From: Triglochin maritima
Taxonomy: Eukaryota > Streptophyta > Magnoliopsida > Alismatales > Juncaginaceae
Length of the DNA stretch: 64,000 nucleotides
Direction of reading: 5' to 3'
Assembly (NCBI GenBank): GCA_963682175.1
Contig: OY821788.1
Span: forward strand, 15,022,001 to 15,086,000
Below are positions 9,681 to 21,252 of this stretch, one piece after another; within the stretch, counting starts at the first letter, position 1; every line of letters starts with the position of its first letter. The position numbers and the translations under genes were made by a program. The notes beneath the pieces were generated by a model that worked only from the letters and a program-made list of their open reading frames with translations, was not told where the DNA came from and ran no database searches.

Positions 9681-10524
9681 TGTTTATCTATGTATATATC
9701 TATTTGTTTGTTTTCTTCTTTCAAAAAAAAAAAAATTAATGTTCCATGACATAGCTTAAGATTGAACTACCAAAATCTGTGTACAAATTGCATTAAATTT
9801 TTGTTCCTTATTATATAGTTCTGCTTGTAGAAATTATGACATAAATCTAAGTTCCAAAGAAATAACCCATTGCCCTTTAAGACATGTATGCACTTAAATT
9901 GGATGAATCAAATCTTTGAAGTGGTTGATAAAAAGCAGAGGTTGAGGAAAATATACCGGGAAGTGTGGACTTCTAATAGCAATTAAGCCTTGAGGAAAAT
10001 AAAAATAAAAATAAAGGAATAAAGTGAAGAAAACACATTTTGCAAAATGAGTACAAAAGCCCAAGCCTTTGAGTCACTGGTCCGTAGGGGTATCTTAAAA
10101 CCCGGTAACTTGAGTCTTCCAGCTCGGGATTATCGACCAAACTCGCTACACGAATGCAAAAAGGGTATAAGTGTCAAAGCAAATGTGTTGAATCACGGAA
10201 AAAGAAAAAAATACTTTAAGATACTCAAGGCCCAAAGCTAAAAGAATGATCCATGCCATGGTTGATCCAAATGATACTTCACCGCCAGAGGAGGCGTGCA
10301 AAATAATTCAAGTGATAAACATGTGTAGAAGGGTTAGTGGTGTGAATGTTGGAGGAATAAAGACCAAGTCAAACTTTTTATAAGTTAGAATTGTATAATG
10401 AGCATGCAAGAATTCTAAGTGAGATGTATAAGGTTGAGGTAAAAATATTGAGAGCTATTAATGGAATGTTGAATTAAGAATTTGTGGGTGTGTCAGCTGA
10501 AAACCCTCACGAGACAAAACTCGT

Positions 10525-10576
10525 CCTCTAAGGCAACTTGGAGGTTTAAAGGCTTGTTGCACATGCTAAGTGCAAC
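10525..10576 (+). promoter_or_regulatory. Two-stem-loop RNA element, element B copy
   Basis: Stem CCTCTAAG (10525-10532), loop GCAA, stem CTTGGAGG (10537-10544), one pair being U-G. Then GTTGCAC (10556-10562), a 7-nt loop and GTGCAAC (10570-10576). Compared with D, E and F the first stem has compensatory base-pair changes and the loop is always GNRA. It lies about 95 nt before the 3' LTR. Confidence 0.75.
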
Positions 10577-10655
10577 CGTGATTCCTACGAAAGTGAGTTA
10601 GGATTTCCCTGCTTTCATTTTCTTATATTCTGCTTTGCTAGGGACTAGCAAAATC

Positions 10656-10671
10656 TAGGTGTGGGGGTATT
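10656..10671 (+). other. Element B polypurine tract
   Basis: AGGTGTGGGGGTATT directly before the TG of the 3' LTR. Equivalent tracts precede the 3' LTRs of D, E and F. Confidence 0.8.
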
Positions 10672-11860
10672 TGATGCATTGCATACATTGCATCATATGT
10701 CTTTCATTTAGATTACTTTTATATCAATAAATGCTACTAAGGTATGTGTTTAGTCGTATTTACAGAATACAGGGACCTGAATGCAAATTACCCACATTCC
10801 GAGCATAAACGCGTGCAAAAGATTCATTTCTATCATAAAGACCGAGTTCAAGTTTATCGGGTTCCAAATGGAAATGCATCCAAGCATAAAAGCATTCAAG
10901 GAGCTAATTACAAAAAAGGTCAAGGGCTTAATTGCAAAATGCCAAGGACCTGATTGCAAAATAAAAGGACCAAGTTATTGTGTGGAGAAAGCCAAAAGAA
11001 AAATCAAATATAAATCTCCAACAATGGAAGGAATTAATCCGGAGCTCAAAACAATGGAAAGAATCAATCCAGACGCGCAAAGGAGGATCAAATCATACCA
11101 TAAACGCGTGACAAAAATCCTGATTAAAACCGACCAACGTGTGAGGCGAATCCGCCGCACAATACACATGATGTACGGCGATTCCGCCGCCCATTGGTCG
11201 ATCTGTGTGTCCCAATTTCGTCCAGTCGTGTATAGACACGTGTACTATCCAATTCTATACCTAAGTCCCTTGTAGCAACTATAAATAGACCCGAGAACGA
11301 TGTAAATAGGGTCCTTGGTTGTTGTTCTTATTTGTGTACCTTAGTTTTATTAATAAAATTCTGTTTCTTATTTCATACTTTTTAGTTTTCTTTGTAATGT
11401 CTCAAGGACCCCTTCTTCTTCCACCCTCCATGAGTTTCTAACTCTTTCCGAATGGTGGAGGTGACGGATTTAGGGTTAGAGAAGATGAATGAATGTTATT
11501 ATTCTAAGTTCGTGATTAGTATTTTGATTACTTGAGTTTATGTTAAATCATTTATCTTGTAATACTTCATAACTAAACATGATTTATTATAAGTTTCTAA
11601 GTTCTCTAATCTAAACCTTAAATCTAAACCTCCACCAAACGGAATTCTCTTCTTATTTCTTGTTTTAGTTCTAATTGCTTTTGTTTCGTACTTTAGATAA
11701 TTAAATCAAAAATACCAAAAACCCAACTTATTTCTTCTCCCTTCTTCCCCTCAATCGAAATCACACTAACAACGAAATCTCTCCCTCCTTGTGTTCGACC
11801 CGTACTTGCCACGTCTTCATAGACGCCGTGCACTTGCGGTATAAATTTAAATCTTCATCA
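10672..11860 (+). repeat. Element B 3' LTR (type 1)
   Basis: Same length (1189 bp) as the copy at 4547-5735, with about ten substitutions. The paired palindromes are at 11144-11159 and 11173-11190, TATAAATA near 11280. The TSD CATTC follows. Confidence 0.95.
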
Positions 11861-12737
11861 CATTCGTCAGTCCAAATGGCATCACCAAGAACTCGTAGTG
11901 GCCGTACCGCGTCCTGAAGGCTGTCTTCTGAACATCCGCCTCCCTGATCCGCAACTGGTGATAACCCGAACGCAGATCGATCTTCGAGAACACTCTCGCC
12001 GTCTGCAACTGATCAAACAAATCATCAATCCTGGGCAAAGGGTATCGGTTCCGAACGGTAACCTTATTCAGCATCCTGTAGTCAATGCACATCCGCAACG
12101 ATCCATCCTTCTTCTTCTTCTTCACGAAGAGCACAGGCGCTCCCCATGGAGAAACACTCGGTCGAATGAACCCAGACTCCATCAACTCCTGCAACTGCTT
12201 CTTCAACTCTGTCAACTCAACAGGTGCCATCCAATAAGGTGCCTTCGACTGAGGTGTCGTACCCGCAACCAACTCGATGTTGAACTCGATCTCTCGGTGC
12301 GGAGGTAACGCTGGAATCTCTGCTGGAAACACATCCGGAAACTCCTGCACAATCTCTATGTCCTCCAGCCTCCTTGTCTCAGGATCAGGAACTACCAGCG
12401 TGGCCACAAACGCTCTGCATCCCTGCTGTATCAGTCTCTGTGCCTTAACCGCAGACACAATCAGACGACCCCCTCTGCTCCTCGCACCTCTGATCAGAAC
12501 ATCTGGCAAGCCCTCCATCGGAATCAGAATCTTCTTCTCGCGGCAAAAGACTCGCACGTCGTACTGTGACAGCCAGTCCATCCCCAGTATGACGTCGAAG
12601 TCCACCATCGGTAACAAGACCATATCTGCCGGAAAATCATGGTCTCCTGAAGCAACTGTGGTGCCGGGGAAAAAGCTCCCCACAGTGCCCACCTCACCCA
12701 TGGGCGTGCTGACCTCCAAAACATCAGTCAGCAGCAC
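11861..12737 (-). pseudogene. Element A pol: protease end and first part of reverse transcriptase
   Basis: Minus-strand frame with the end of the protease ([14 protein letters not shown]), the RT N-terminal motifs ([40 protein letters not shown]) seen in pieces, [25 protein letters not shown] and the palm motif MPFGLTN, where element B interrupts. It overlaps the end of gag by 10 bp in another frame: the protease active site is on the gag frame and its remainder is here. That needs either a -1 shift or, more likely, reflects a one-base indel. The right end inside element B's LTR is not native. Confidence 0.92.
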
Positions 12738-13873
12738 AGGGTCCGACCCAACTCACCAGCAAACTTCTCCGAAATGAAGGAGTGAGTGGCGCCGCAATCA
12801 AACAACACACGCGCTACAGAACCAGAAACTAAAAGCGTACCTTCCACGACGGTGTTGGAGTCCCTCGCCTCCTCAGCCTGGATAGTGAAGACTCGCCCGG
12901 TCCTCCTGCTCTGGCCTGGTGGAACAACTGACCGGCTGCCTCCGCCTCTGCCTACTGCTGGTGGTCCTGGCCTCCTACTCGGCTCTCCCTGCCTCTTAGG
13001 ACAATCACGGACAAAATGTCCCATCTGGCCGCAGCCCATACACGCTCCAGTCCGACGGGGACACTCCTGTCCTGGATGGAACCTCCCGCAGTAAGTGCAC
13101 GCTCCTGACTGACGTGCTCCTCCTCCATCGAACCTGGGCCTCTTGCCCGGGTTCCCCGCTCCACGACCAGCTACTCTGCTGTCGGTGCTCACTGGCGCCT
13201 TCCGCGCCTCCTGAATACACTCCCTCTGGTCCTGCTCGATGATCGTAGCATGCTTCACCGCATCTGCAAGGGTCCGCGGCATGCTGTTGATCACCCGAGA
13301 TCGAAGCGGCTGTCTCAGTCCCTTCACGAACTTCCTCGCCCGCTGCTCTGGGGTCACACAAATCTCAGGGCAGTAACGCTCCAAAGCGTTGAACCTGCTG
13401 ATGTAGCTCGTCAGTGTCATGTCCTTCTGCTCCAGCGACATGAACTCCTCCCTCTTCTGATCCCTGACATGCTGGGGGAAGTACTGCTCATGAAACACCT
13501 CCAAGAACTCCTCCCAGCTCACATCCACACGATCATCAAACAACACCGTGGACGTAGATCTCCACCAGTTGGCGGCCTCGCCATCGAACACGTAGGTGGC
13601 CAGCTCCACCATCCTCTCAGGTGCTACACCAATAGCGCGGAAGATCTTCTCCATCCGGAAGATCCAGTCCTCCGCAACCTCTGGGGCCCTCCTGCCATCA
13701 AAAGTCGGCGGGTGCTGACCCATGAACCGATCGTGCTCAGCTACCACTCCGCCCTGGGCGCTCTGAGCTGCCTGACGCTCCAGAAACTCGCCCAACCTGT
13801 CCCAATGAGCACCAGATGTGTCGTCACTGGGATCACGATCGCGTGGAGAACTCCTCACGTGCCTAGGTGCCAT
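12728..13873 (-). CDS. Element A Gag with protease active-site start
   Basis: A 381-codon minus-strand frame starting at ATG 13873, 127 bp after the 5' LTR. Residues about 60-230 are the retrotransposon capsid domain ([46 protein letters not shown]). Two zinc knuckles follow: [13 protein letters not shown] (259-271) and [14 protein letters not shown] (278-291). The protease active site [11 protein letters not shown] is at 358-368, with Cys where Ser or Thr is usual. The frame stops 13 residues later by frameshift relative to pol. Capsid and nucleocapsid could still be made. Confidence 0.88.
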   Translation of the reverse strand: MAPRHVRSSPRDRDPSDDTSGAHWDRLGEFLERQAAQSAQGGVVAEHDRFMGQHPPTFDGRRAPEVAEDWIFRMEKIFRAIGVAPERMVELATYVFDGEAANWWRSTSTVLFDDRVDVSWEEFLEVFHEQYFPQHVRDQKREEFMSLEQKDMTLTSYISRFNALERYCPEICVTPEQRARKFVKGLRQPLRSRVINSMPRTLADAVKHATIIEQDQRECIQEARKAPVSTDSRVAGRGAGNPGKRPRFDGGGARQSGACTYCGRFHPGQECPRRTGACMGCGQMGHFVRDCPKRQGEPSRRPGPPAVGRGGGSRSVVPPGQSRRTGRVFTIQAEEARDSNTVVEGTLLVSGSVARVLFDCGATHSFISEKFAGELGRTLCC

Positions 13874-13984
13874 CTGATAAGAGAAACAATCACAACTTCA
13901 GCCATGTATGCATCCTAAAAGATAAAATGCATGAATCCTATTACTACAAGGGTGATTTCATTGGGAACCGCATAGGAATCGACC

Positions 13985-13996
13985 GCTCTGATACCA
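13985..13996 (-). other. Element A primer binding site (initiator-Met tRNA)
   Basis: On the minus strand TGGTATCAGAGC, three bases from the 5' LTR, complementary to the 3' end of initiator methionine tRNA. This is the standard primer of plant chromoviruses and fixes the element's direction. Confidence 0.92.
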
Positions 13997-13999
13997 AGT

Positions 14000-16179
14000 T
14001 GTAACATCCCGAAACAGCGGAAAATTTAAAAATTCATAATCAAGACAAAGAGCACAATAATCAAGCGGGACTGTTACTTCTCATAAACAATATAGCGGTG
14101 CACCATAATACATCAGAGTTTGCCAAAATGAATACATGATTACAACAAAACGACAAGAGAAGATAAACGTAATCATGTGGACCTCAGTGGTCTGACTAGA
14201 GGATCCGACTCCAAATGCGCGCGCCCGCCGATCACCACCCCACTGGACCTACTGCGGTCCTGAAAAAGATGCAAAAACAATGCCTGAGTTTCCAGAAAGG
14301 AAACCCCGTACGCCAACTCACCTATATGCATGCATTACACAATGAACCTATCATACTAGTAGCGTGTCATGGCATCGACAGAAATGAAAACAGTTCCCCC
14401 GAAGGGTAAAACGGGACATCAGTCCGACAATCAACAACGAGTCTCCCGAGGAGACCTACTGCAGACACATGCAGCCTTACAACACGTGACATCGCACCCC
14501 CCACACGCAGCTACACTACTCAAGGGATCGGCAGGGAGCCTCTGTCACGCCTACGTGCCTATAGAATACAGATCTGCAAATCTCAGTGGTCGGAGCCACA
14601 GGGACCAACGGGGCCGTCGCCCGGAAGGTATAACAACAACATCTCGGTAGGTGCCCAGCCGAGGAAAACAACATAGCCGGCACAGCCTCGGCCAAACAAT
14701 CATCATCGCCGGCACAACCTCGGCGGCATCACCGGCACAACATCGGTGGTCCATCACAACAGTCCGGCACAGCATCGGACAGATCCAGACCGAAGTCTGC
14801 CAGGTCATCGGGCTCCTCGAGCCGCAAACACCAACCGCACCGCTATAAAAGCAGGGCAGCGACCTCCGTAGCCCGTGGGACGGTAGTCACCTCACCCAAC
14901 GCCAGTTGCGTGCTTGCACAAACATCAACACTGGGATCCGCGATCCCTCAGGCCTGCTATACTACAAAGTGCCCAACAATCATCTCAAGTCACGGTCCAT
15001 ACTCGGAGGTGACGCGTCCCGAACACCCACACTCTTCCCAACGGCGGTCCCTGGGTAGGCACGTATCACGCACCCATCGTCACCTCCCGGCTCACGCACA
15101 AGGCGAGGACACGGGTTTCCGTGGACAAAGTTGGCGTTCAAAAAGGGAACCAGGAATTCTGTCCTGGGCCCAAACGGTCGACCGTAAGAGATGATTCGGT
15201 CGACCGTTTCCAGAAAGGAATCGGTCGACCGTCCCTAACACGGTCTACCGCTGCGCACAGAACACAATCCCCCCAACGGTCAACCGAAGGTCTAAAACCG
15301 GTCGACCGAACGAGGTCAAAATCCGGAGTTTGGTCAACATTCAATTCATTCTATCGGTCGACCGACTCAGGGGTCCCGGTCGACCGAAAACTAACAGTAC
15401 ATCATTTTCAATCTTTTAATCCATCGGTCGACCGACTCAGGGGTCTCGGTCGACCGATAACAGTTAGGGTCAACCTACATTTCTACGTCATATAACGGTC
15501 GACCGAACATATACCACGGTCAAACCACATGCATATAAAATCCAATATATTTAAGTTCCGGTCGACCGAACACAAGGCCTCGGTTGACCGAAACGCAACA
15601 GGCAGTAAATATACACATGCATTCGGTCGACCGCCCAAGGGCCGGTCGACCGTCTGGTCGTCTTCAACCTCGCGCCAGCCGAGGTTTCTTCGCCCAAACG
15701 CGACGTCGGAGAGGCCTCCGACCTCCTCCGACCGACCAACACGACCCTCTCATGAGTGTCAACAACAAAACCACACTAGAGAGCGGCATACCTCACGAGA
15801 ACGACGAACAAAGCCGGAGCACCGCTCGCGCACGCCGTCTCCGGTGACCTCTCCTCGCGCTCTACACCGCACCTCTCCTGCCTGGACCGCTTGTCCACCT
15901 CCGTCACCGACCCCCGGAGCTGCTCGACGCCAAAGAGAGAAGAAGATGAGGATGGTGTGAGAGAAAAACAAGGAAGGAGAAGAAAAGAAGAGGAAGAAGG
16001 GTTGGGTGCTCTTAAAGCAACCCCCACACTCCTTCCATCCCTCTACACGCCTACCCCATCTCCTCACCCATGCCTCCACCCATACCTCTCTCTCTCTCTC
16101 TCCACAAAGTCAAACCCACCATACCTCCTTCTCTCCTCTTAATCACGAATTAACCCTAAAAAGGGTTAGGGATATAACA
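14000..16179 (-). repeat. Element A 5' LTR
   Basis: 2180 bp, paired with 357-2530. Followed by the TSD ATCTT at 16180-16184. The CGGTCGACCG cluster spans about 15175-15655. Open frames inside it are products of the repeat and of low-complexity CT/GA tracts. Confidence 0.95.
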
Positions 16180-16184
16180 ATCTT

Positions 16185-17603
16185 AGGTCATTAGCATTGG
16201 AGGCAAGAGGTGTTTTCGTGATAGTTGATTTTTCTAGCTTTTTACGTGGATTTTTCATGGGTTAGAAAACTACAAAATCATATAGGAATCCTAAAGAAAA
16301 AGTTCTATATACTGAGGGGAGCACACATTCCTAAATACAAACAGATTTTCAAATTGACTTTGCATTATTAATCTTTCTCTTATATTATTATGGTTGTCAA
16401 CATAAAAAAAGGAGAATGTTTGAACAAGCTCATAGTTCTGATAAATAAAAACAAATTATTACACTAATGTAACAATACATGTTGTGCATGGACTTGTCTA
16501 GCATAATACTTTAATTATGTAGGAACTTGGATTCAAATTGATCAAATAAATTATGCTACGAGAAGTCATCTGCCAATTGCTTGAAACTAAAAATCACATT
16601 CTATATAAAGGCAAAGATCAAGAGTGTATTCATAAAGATCAACAAACCAACCAAGAAATTAGTCGAGATATTATGATTGCTTTCTTTTAGGTGGACTAAG
16701 ATTAGATTTGATTGATGTAAAGCTAGATCCTAGGATATATTAGTATCCATCTCGACCTTCTAGGATACACTTAGATCCTTAGCAACCAATCAAGATCCAA
16801 TAAAGACTCAATCAAAATTTAATTATGTCCTATTAAAATCCAAATAAACATAATCAAAATCCATCCTTGAGAAAATAGGAACCAATAACACACAATCAAT
16901 GTCCTATCAAGACCCAATTAATATCCTACTAACATCATCCAAGATTTGCCCAAAAACAACCAAGAATTTAAACATGGTTGGTTGGTCAATGACCAAACTG
17001 GGACTAGTTTACCTAACTGAGGACCGGACTAGGCTCTTAATCGAGAAGTGTCCAGACCAGTTGACCATTCTACACTATTGGTCAACCGGTCTGTGGACTT
17101 CCTTTATTGCTTGTTCTCTTGCGCAACTTGCCCTTAGTCGATGCTACGACTCATTTCAGTACCAGGATCAGGTATACAATTCTAGTTCCCAAGGGATTGG
17201 TCTGTAAAAAACTTGTCAATAAGTCTGTAGTTTGAATTTTAAATTCTTTCTATTTTTGCCAGATTGTCCTTGATTTTCTTTTATATTAAGTATGCGTATC
17301 CAAAGTCTATAAATGGGACCTTAGACACAGTTTCTACATTCTACACACCCATTGCATACATTTTTCGAAGTATTATATAAAGTTTGATTCTTCTTGCTTC
17401 TTCACCTCACCCCTATTCTCATTATTCTCTCTCGATCCCATAATCAAAGTTCAATGTAATTAACTAAGGAGCCTTCTAGTTGGGAGTGCTCAGTGGGACC
17501 AAATGTGTGTTTCTATGTGGCTTTTGTTCAAGAGCTTCTCCCAAGAAGTTTTATTGTAGATGTAGCATTCCGTAACAACGAAAAACTCCTAAGAAGTTTT
17601 ATT
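16185..17603. other. AT-rich region, possible old LTR remnant
   Basis: No supported gene. 16760-16940 is a degenerate run of phrases like CCAATCAAGATCC and CCTATTAAAATCC. Around 17040-17095 are GGTCAACCGG-like motifs similar to the palindromes of the A LTR. TATAAATGG at about 17310 followed by pyrimidine-rich sequence looks like an LTR promoter. I could not find a partner repeat. Confidence 0.35.
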
Positions 17604-17612
17604 GTAGATGTA
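17543..17612. repeat. 48-bp imperfect duplication abutting solo LTR J
   Basis: AAGAAGTTTTATTGTAGATG occurs at 17543 and again at 17591. Between them, 17563-17585 resembles a degraded first ~20 bp of the J LTR itself. The second copy runs straight into the LTR. Confidence 0.8.
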
Positions 17613-19665
17613 ACATCCCGTAACAGCGGAAAATTTGAAATTTAGCAATAAAAGATCACAAGAGTACGATCATCAAGGCGGGAATGTTACTCAAATAAAT
17701 AACTAGTCGGTGCACCAAAATATAACAGAGTTTGTCAAAAATACGTGATTACAACAAAAGATACATGCTGGTAATCATGACAACTTCAAATAGTCCGAAG
17801 AGGATCCTTGCCTCAAAATGTGCGAGCCCGCTGTCACCACCCAACAGAACCTACTACGGTCCTAAACAAAATGCAATAACAACGCCTGAGTTTCCATAAG
17901 GAAACCTTGTATGCCAAGCACACATATATGAATGCCACAACACAGTAAAATGAACCTATCATACTAGTGGCATGTCATGTCATCGACAGTAAAGAAAACA
18001 ATTTCCCTCCAAGGGTAAATCTGGACAATAATCCCACAATCATCATTGGGTCTCCCTCGAAGACCTACCGTAAGCACATACGGTCTTACGGACAGTACGC
18101 GACGCACCCCACACATGACTACACTAATCATGGGGTTCAGTGAGGTACGTTCGCACGCCCACGTCAATAGAATTAGATCTGAAACATTGTGGTCAACACC
18201 ACACCGAGGGAGTTGTCGCTCAGGTCAGTCTATGGGAGCTGGGAGCTGTCACATCAATCACTCAGTAGGTGGTCAGCTGAGGTATCACGCTGAAACAACA
18301 TCGACCATATCATTGCCAGAACAACATCGGCCGAGCCAATCATTACGTCTGGCACAACATCGGACGATACAACATACGTCTGACACAACATCAGACGGTT
18401 CCGGACCGAAGTCCGCCAAGTCATCATGCTCTGCAAGCCGTGCAACATCGTGCAATGGCATCCGCGATCTCTCAGGTCTACTTCTGTAAGAATGAGTCCA
18501 GCAAATCATTAACTACGCCACAATTCATAAACCAGAGGTGGCACATCCCGAGTCTGTGCACCCTCTTCCACACGGCGGTCCCTGGACAGGCACGATCAAC
18601 GCACCCACCGTCACCTCTCGGCTCACGTGCTAGGTGAGGACACGGGTTTCCGTGGACAGAGTTGACACTCCACCAGGACAAATGATTCAGTTCTAGGCCC
18701 AAACGGTCGACCGAAAAAGGTATACCGGTCGACCGCTCCCCAAAGGGTCGGTCGACCAGACGCCTACAACTGTCGAACTCTGGGCTCACAACCTAAGCCC
18801 CAATGGTTGAACAGATGGTATAAATCGGTCGACCGAACACTACCAGGGGCAACCTAGAATTGTACTCATCAATCGGTTGAACTCTCTATAAAATTGGTCG
18901 AACTGTCATTAAGTAAATTTAAGTTATCGGTCGGACAAACGTCAAGAGAGGTCGACCATTTAGATGGTCCACGCCTTGTCCATACCCGTCCAGAAAGCAA
19001 CGGTCGAACGACCCAGGGGTCTCGGTCAACCGAAAACTCCCAGACTCTTCTCCGACCCTCCAGCATAAGCACAATCAGTCGACCGCCAAAAGGCATCATT
19101 CGACCGGTGTTGGTTAAGATCAGAGATTTACACTACATTTGGTCGATCGCCGAAAGACATCATTCGCCGAAGGCATCGATCGACCGTTGGCCAGCAACTA
19201 CCTAGTCGAGCTAGTCCAACTTGCTGCCCATCCGACGTCGGTGAGGTCACCGACCAGCCAACACCTCACACCACTAGTCTGAGCAACAAAATGCAACTAT
19301 TGAACCGGCATACCTTCTTCAAGACGGAGCTGGCCGGAGATTCGCTCGACGTTCTCCAACAGCAACTCCACGCACAATGTCTCCTAGTGTCGCCGCCTCT
19401 CACCACCAACTGAAGCTCCAATCGCCTCATCGTCAGCCCGAGCAACTGAGGAAAAGAGAGTAGAGTGGTGAGGAAAAAGAGACGTGAGAGAGGGAAAGAG
19501 AAGAGTTTACTTCCTCTTAACACCAAACCATCCAACCCATCCCTCACCCATCACATCACCAACCCCCAACACACTCTAGCCCATACCCAGCCACGCCTCC
19601 ACCTATTCCCCATGCAAACCCCACCTAATCTGGGATTAGTCTTAACAAAGGTTTAGGATTTTACA
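17609..19665 (-). mobile_element. J: solo LTR related to element A
   Basis: A 2057-bp TG...CA unit that begins TGTAACATCCCG like the A LTRs and ends TTTAGGATTTTACA, flanked by GTAGA at 17604-17608 and 19666-19670. No internal region is present, so this is the product of LTR-LTR recombination. CGGTCGACCG motifs occur around 18705-18835 and in decayed forms to 19185. It is clearly diverged from A, so it is older or from another subfamily. Orientation is by similarity to A. Confidence 0.9.
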
Positions 19666-19670
19666 GTAGA

Positions 19671-20677
19671 TGTTAGAGTTTGTCTTGCAACATCTCCACC
19701 ATGTGGGTAATTGCACATGTGAAATTACCAAAAGTCGAAAAATGATGGGAGCAAAACGAGAATTTAACATCACATTGTATGGGAAGCTCCCTTGAGCTTC
19801 TCCATCTCAATATAAAACTTGACATGCGAAAGCGTGCGTGGTGAGTTACATGAATGTCCATGCATAGCTTCTGGGGACAAAAACTACTGCAACTTTTTGA
19901 AGCTACATTAAAACGTAGTGCAAGCTACTCGCGATTAGAAAAGGAGTTTCTAGTTCATGGAAATCATCTTCACGGTTGCTAAAGGGCCTCAACGAGGACT
20001 GCTCGATGAGAACGAGTGTAATGGCAAAAAACAGTGCTCGGTAAAAGGTTTGGAATAAAGGAAGTCTGAAGTGGCATGCTTGGGGACATGACTAGGCCGC
20101 TAGTTATGCGAATGAACCTGAATAATATCTCGCCTCTCTTTATTTGTGCTTTGTGGTATGTTTTCTCTTTATTACATAAAACAACCTAGCAAATATGTAA
20201 TTAATCAATTAAAATATCTAATACTCTATTCACCCCCTGTCGAGTACCTCATATCCTAAAATGATTTGCCACTAGAATCCATATCGCCTTGTTGGTTGAT
20301 TATGCCTTGCCTTGAAGAAAATATCAATTTTACGTTTAAGTAGTGTAGGTTGTAACACCCCAAGAATAGTCTCACATTGCCTAATAAGTTTAGGTGAGTT
20401 GTAACGACATGAGTCTGCCACTACAACATCAATCAATTTAATTTTTCAAGTAATCTTGATAATGACTGACAGACTGGAATAGAACTCGATGTGAGTCCAA
20501 GGATAGGACTTTGCTTTCTGAAGTAATACAAAAATTGATTACAGTATGATATAATCATGAACTTATTCCAATTTGCTTCTAATTACGTTTATAATTCATA
20601 ATAGATTATGTTCAATTTATTTGCTTATTTTATGATGAGAAATTAGGTTTTTGAATGTGAAATAAAACTGATTATGA
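19671..20677. other. Intergenic region without recognised features
   Basis: No credible gene. A short inverted repeat (GGTAATT...AATTACC) is at about 19703-19726 and a TGTAACACCCC...TAGTCTCACATTG stretch near 20350 resembles starts of plant LTRs, but I could not define an element. Confidence 0.45.
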
Positions 20678-20932
20678 TATGATATAGGGTAATTTGCTTG
20701 GGTGCACCTCTGACATGGCATAATTGGGACTTTGTACTTGGTTTTTGACTATTTTCTTGGGTGCACCTACGTGTCAATGTCATTTGCTTTGGGTGCACCT
20801 CGATCGTCAATGAAACCCACTACGTCATTGTTTACGTCCAACATCATTAGAAATTTTACAAATTAAGCCTCATAAAATTAAAAATGTCCTTAATATTGAA
20901 AACAAAAGTAAAAATCATTATAAAAAAAATCA

Positions 20933-21163
20933 AACCTTCCTCGTGGCTCGACGACTAACATTTCCTTTGTAACTTCCTCGTTCGGCCAAACCTTCACCAT
21001 CAAATCCGCCTCTCTCTGGCAAGAACTCGCCTTCCTCTCCTCCCTCCACTCGCCTCACATTGTCTCCCTCTTGGGTTTCCAACTCACAAACTCCAATCTC
21101 CACCTCTTCCTCGAGTTCCTCCCCTCCGACTCCCTACTCGATCACCTCGTCGGTGGGCTTTAA
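20933..21163 (+). pseudogene. Captured MAPKKK-like protein kinase fragment
   Basis: A plus-strand frame of about 76 codons ending at TAA 21161-21163. It reads like the start of a plant MEKK-type kinase: a glycine-loop remnant PRGSTTNI, then FTIKSASL with the ATP-anchoring Lys, QELAFLSSLHSPHIVSLLGF with the helix-C Glu, and LHLFLEFLPSDSLLDHL as the hinge. The family (MAPKKK17/18-like) is assigned from this pattern and not from a search. Everything after the hinge is missing. Third codon positions are strongly C-rich, unlike the AT-rich surroundings, which supports capture from a host gene. Confidence 0.8.
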
Positions 21164-21252
21164 ATGGACAGATTGTTCCTAACACAGCACTCCTCCCATC
21201 TGATGGAAATCCAACAACCCAAAAAATTTGATCCTTGAATATTAACGTTGCG

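Larger units (their letters stand above)
9477..10671 (+). other. Element B 3' noncoding region
   Basis: No coding sequence recognisable as RT, integrase or Env. It opens with a conserved box (CATTGAGGACAATGCATGA followed by a G-run, 9646-9680), which looks like an extra polypurine tract. Near the end it holds the two-stem-loop element (10525-10576) and the true polypurine tract (about 10656-10671). The same order is found in E and, in related form, in D and F. Confidence 0.75.
4547..11860 (+). mobile_element. Element B: non-autonomous Athila-like LTR element (Gag-protease only)
   Basis: A 7314-bp element with two 1189-bp LTRs (4547-5735 and 10672-11860), flanked by CATTC at 4542-4546 and 11861-11865. 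It sits inside the RT gene of element A, and with one TSD removed A's RT frame is continuous. Order: LTR, primer site, long leader, gag-protease (7161-9476), 1.2 kb noncoding 3' region, polypurine tract, LTR. There is no RT, RNase H or integrase, and no space for them. The LTRs differ at about ten positions by eye, so insertion is fairly recent. Movement would need enzymes from an autonomous relative. Confidence 0.95.
357..16179 (-). mobile_element. Element A: Ty3/gypsy Tekay-type chromovirus, split by element B
   Basis: Complete but inactive LTR retrotransposon on the minus strand. Both LTRs begin TG and end CA and are flanked by ATCTT (352-356 and 16180-16184). In coding order: 5' LTR 14000-16179, tRNA primer site, gag (13873-12728), protease/RT start (12737-11861), element B, rest of RT and RNase H (4546-3694), truncated integrase (3693-2974), integrase C-terminus with chromodomain (2983-2573), polypurine tract and 3' LTR 357-2530. 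The C-terminal chromodomain and the initiator-Met primer site place it in the chromoviruses, most like Tekay/Del. The two LTRs differ at a modest number of bases and by one 6-bp (CT) repeat unit. Lesions in protease, RNase H and integrase mean it cannot move by itself. Confidence 0.95.

Noticed and set aside
12277..12777. Plus-strand frames opposite A gag-pol (also 13250-13918, 3097-3489)
   Set aside because: Antisense shadows of the minus-strand gag and pol frames, which have recognisable domains.
16899..17207. 102-codon frame in the flank of J
   Set aside because: No domain, repetitive AT-rich start, no promoter or conservation seen.
20347..20430. Additional LTR starting TGTAACACCCC
   Set aside because: No matching end, TSD or partner found.
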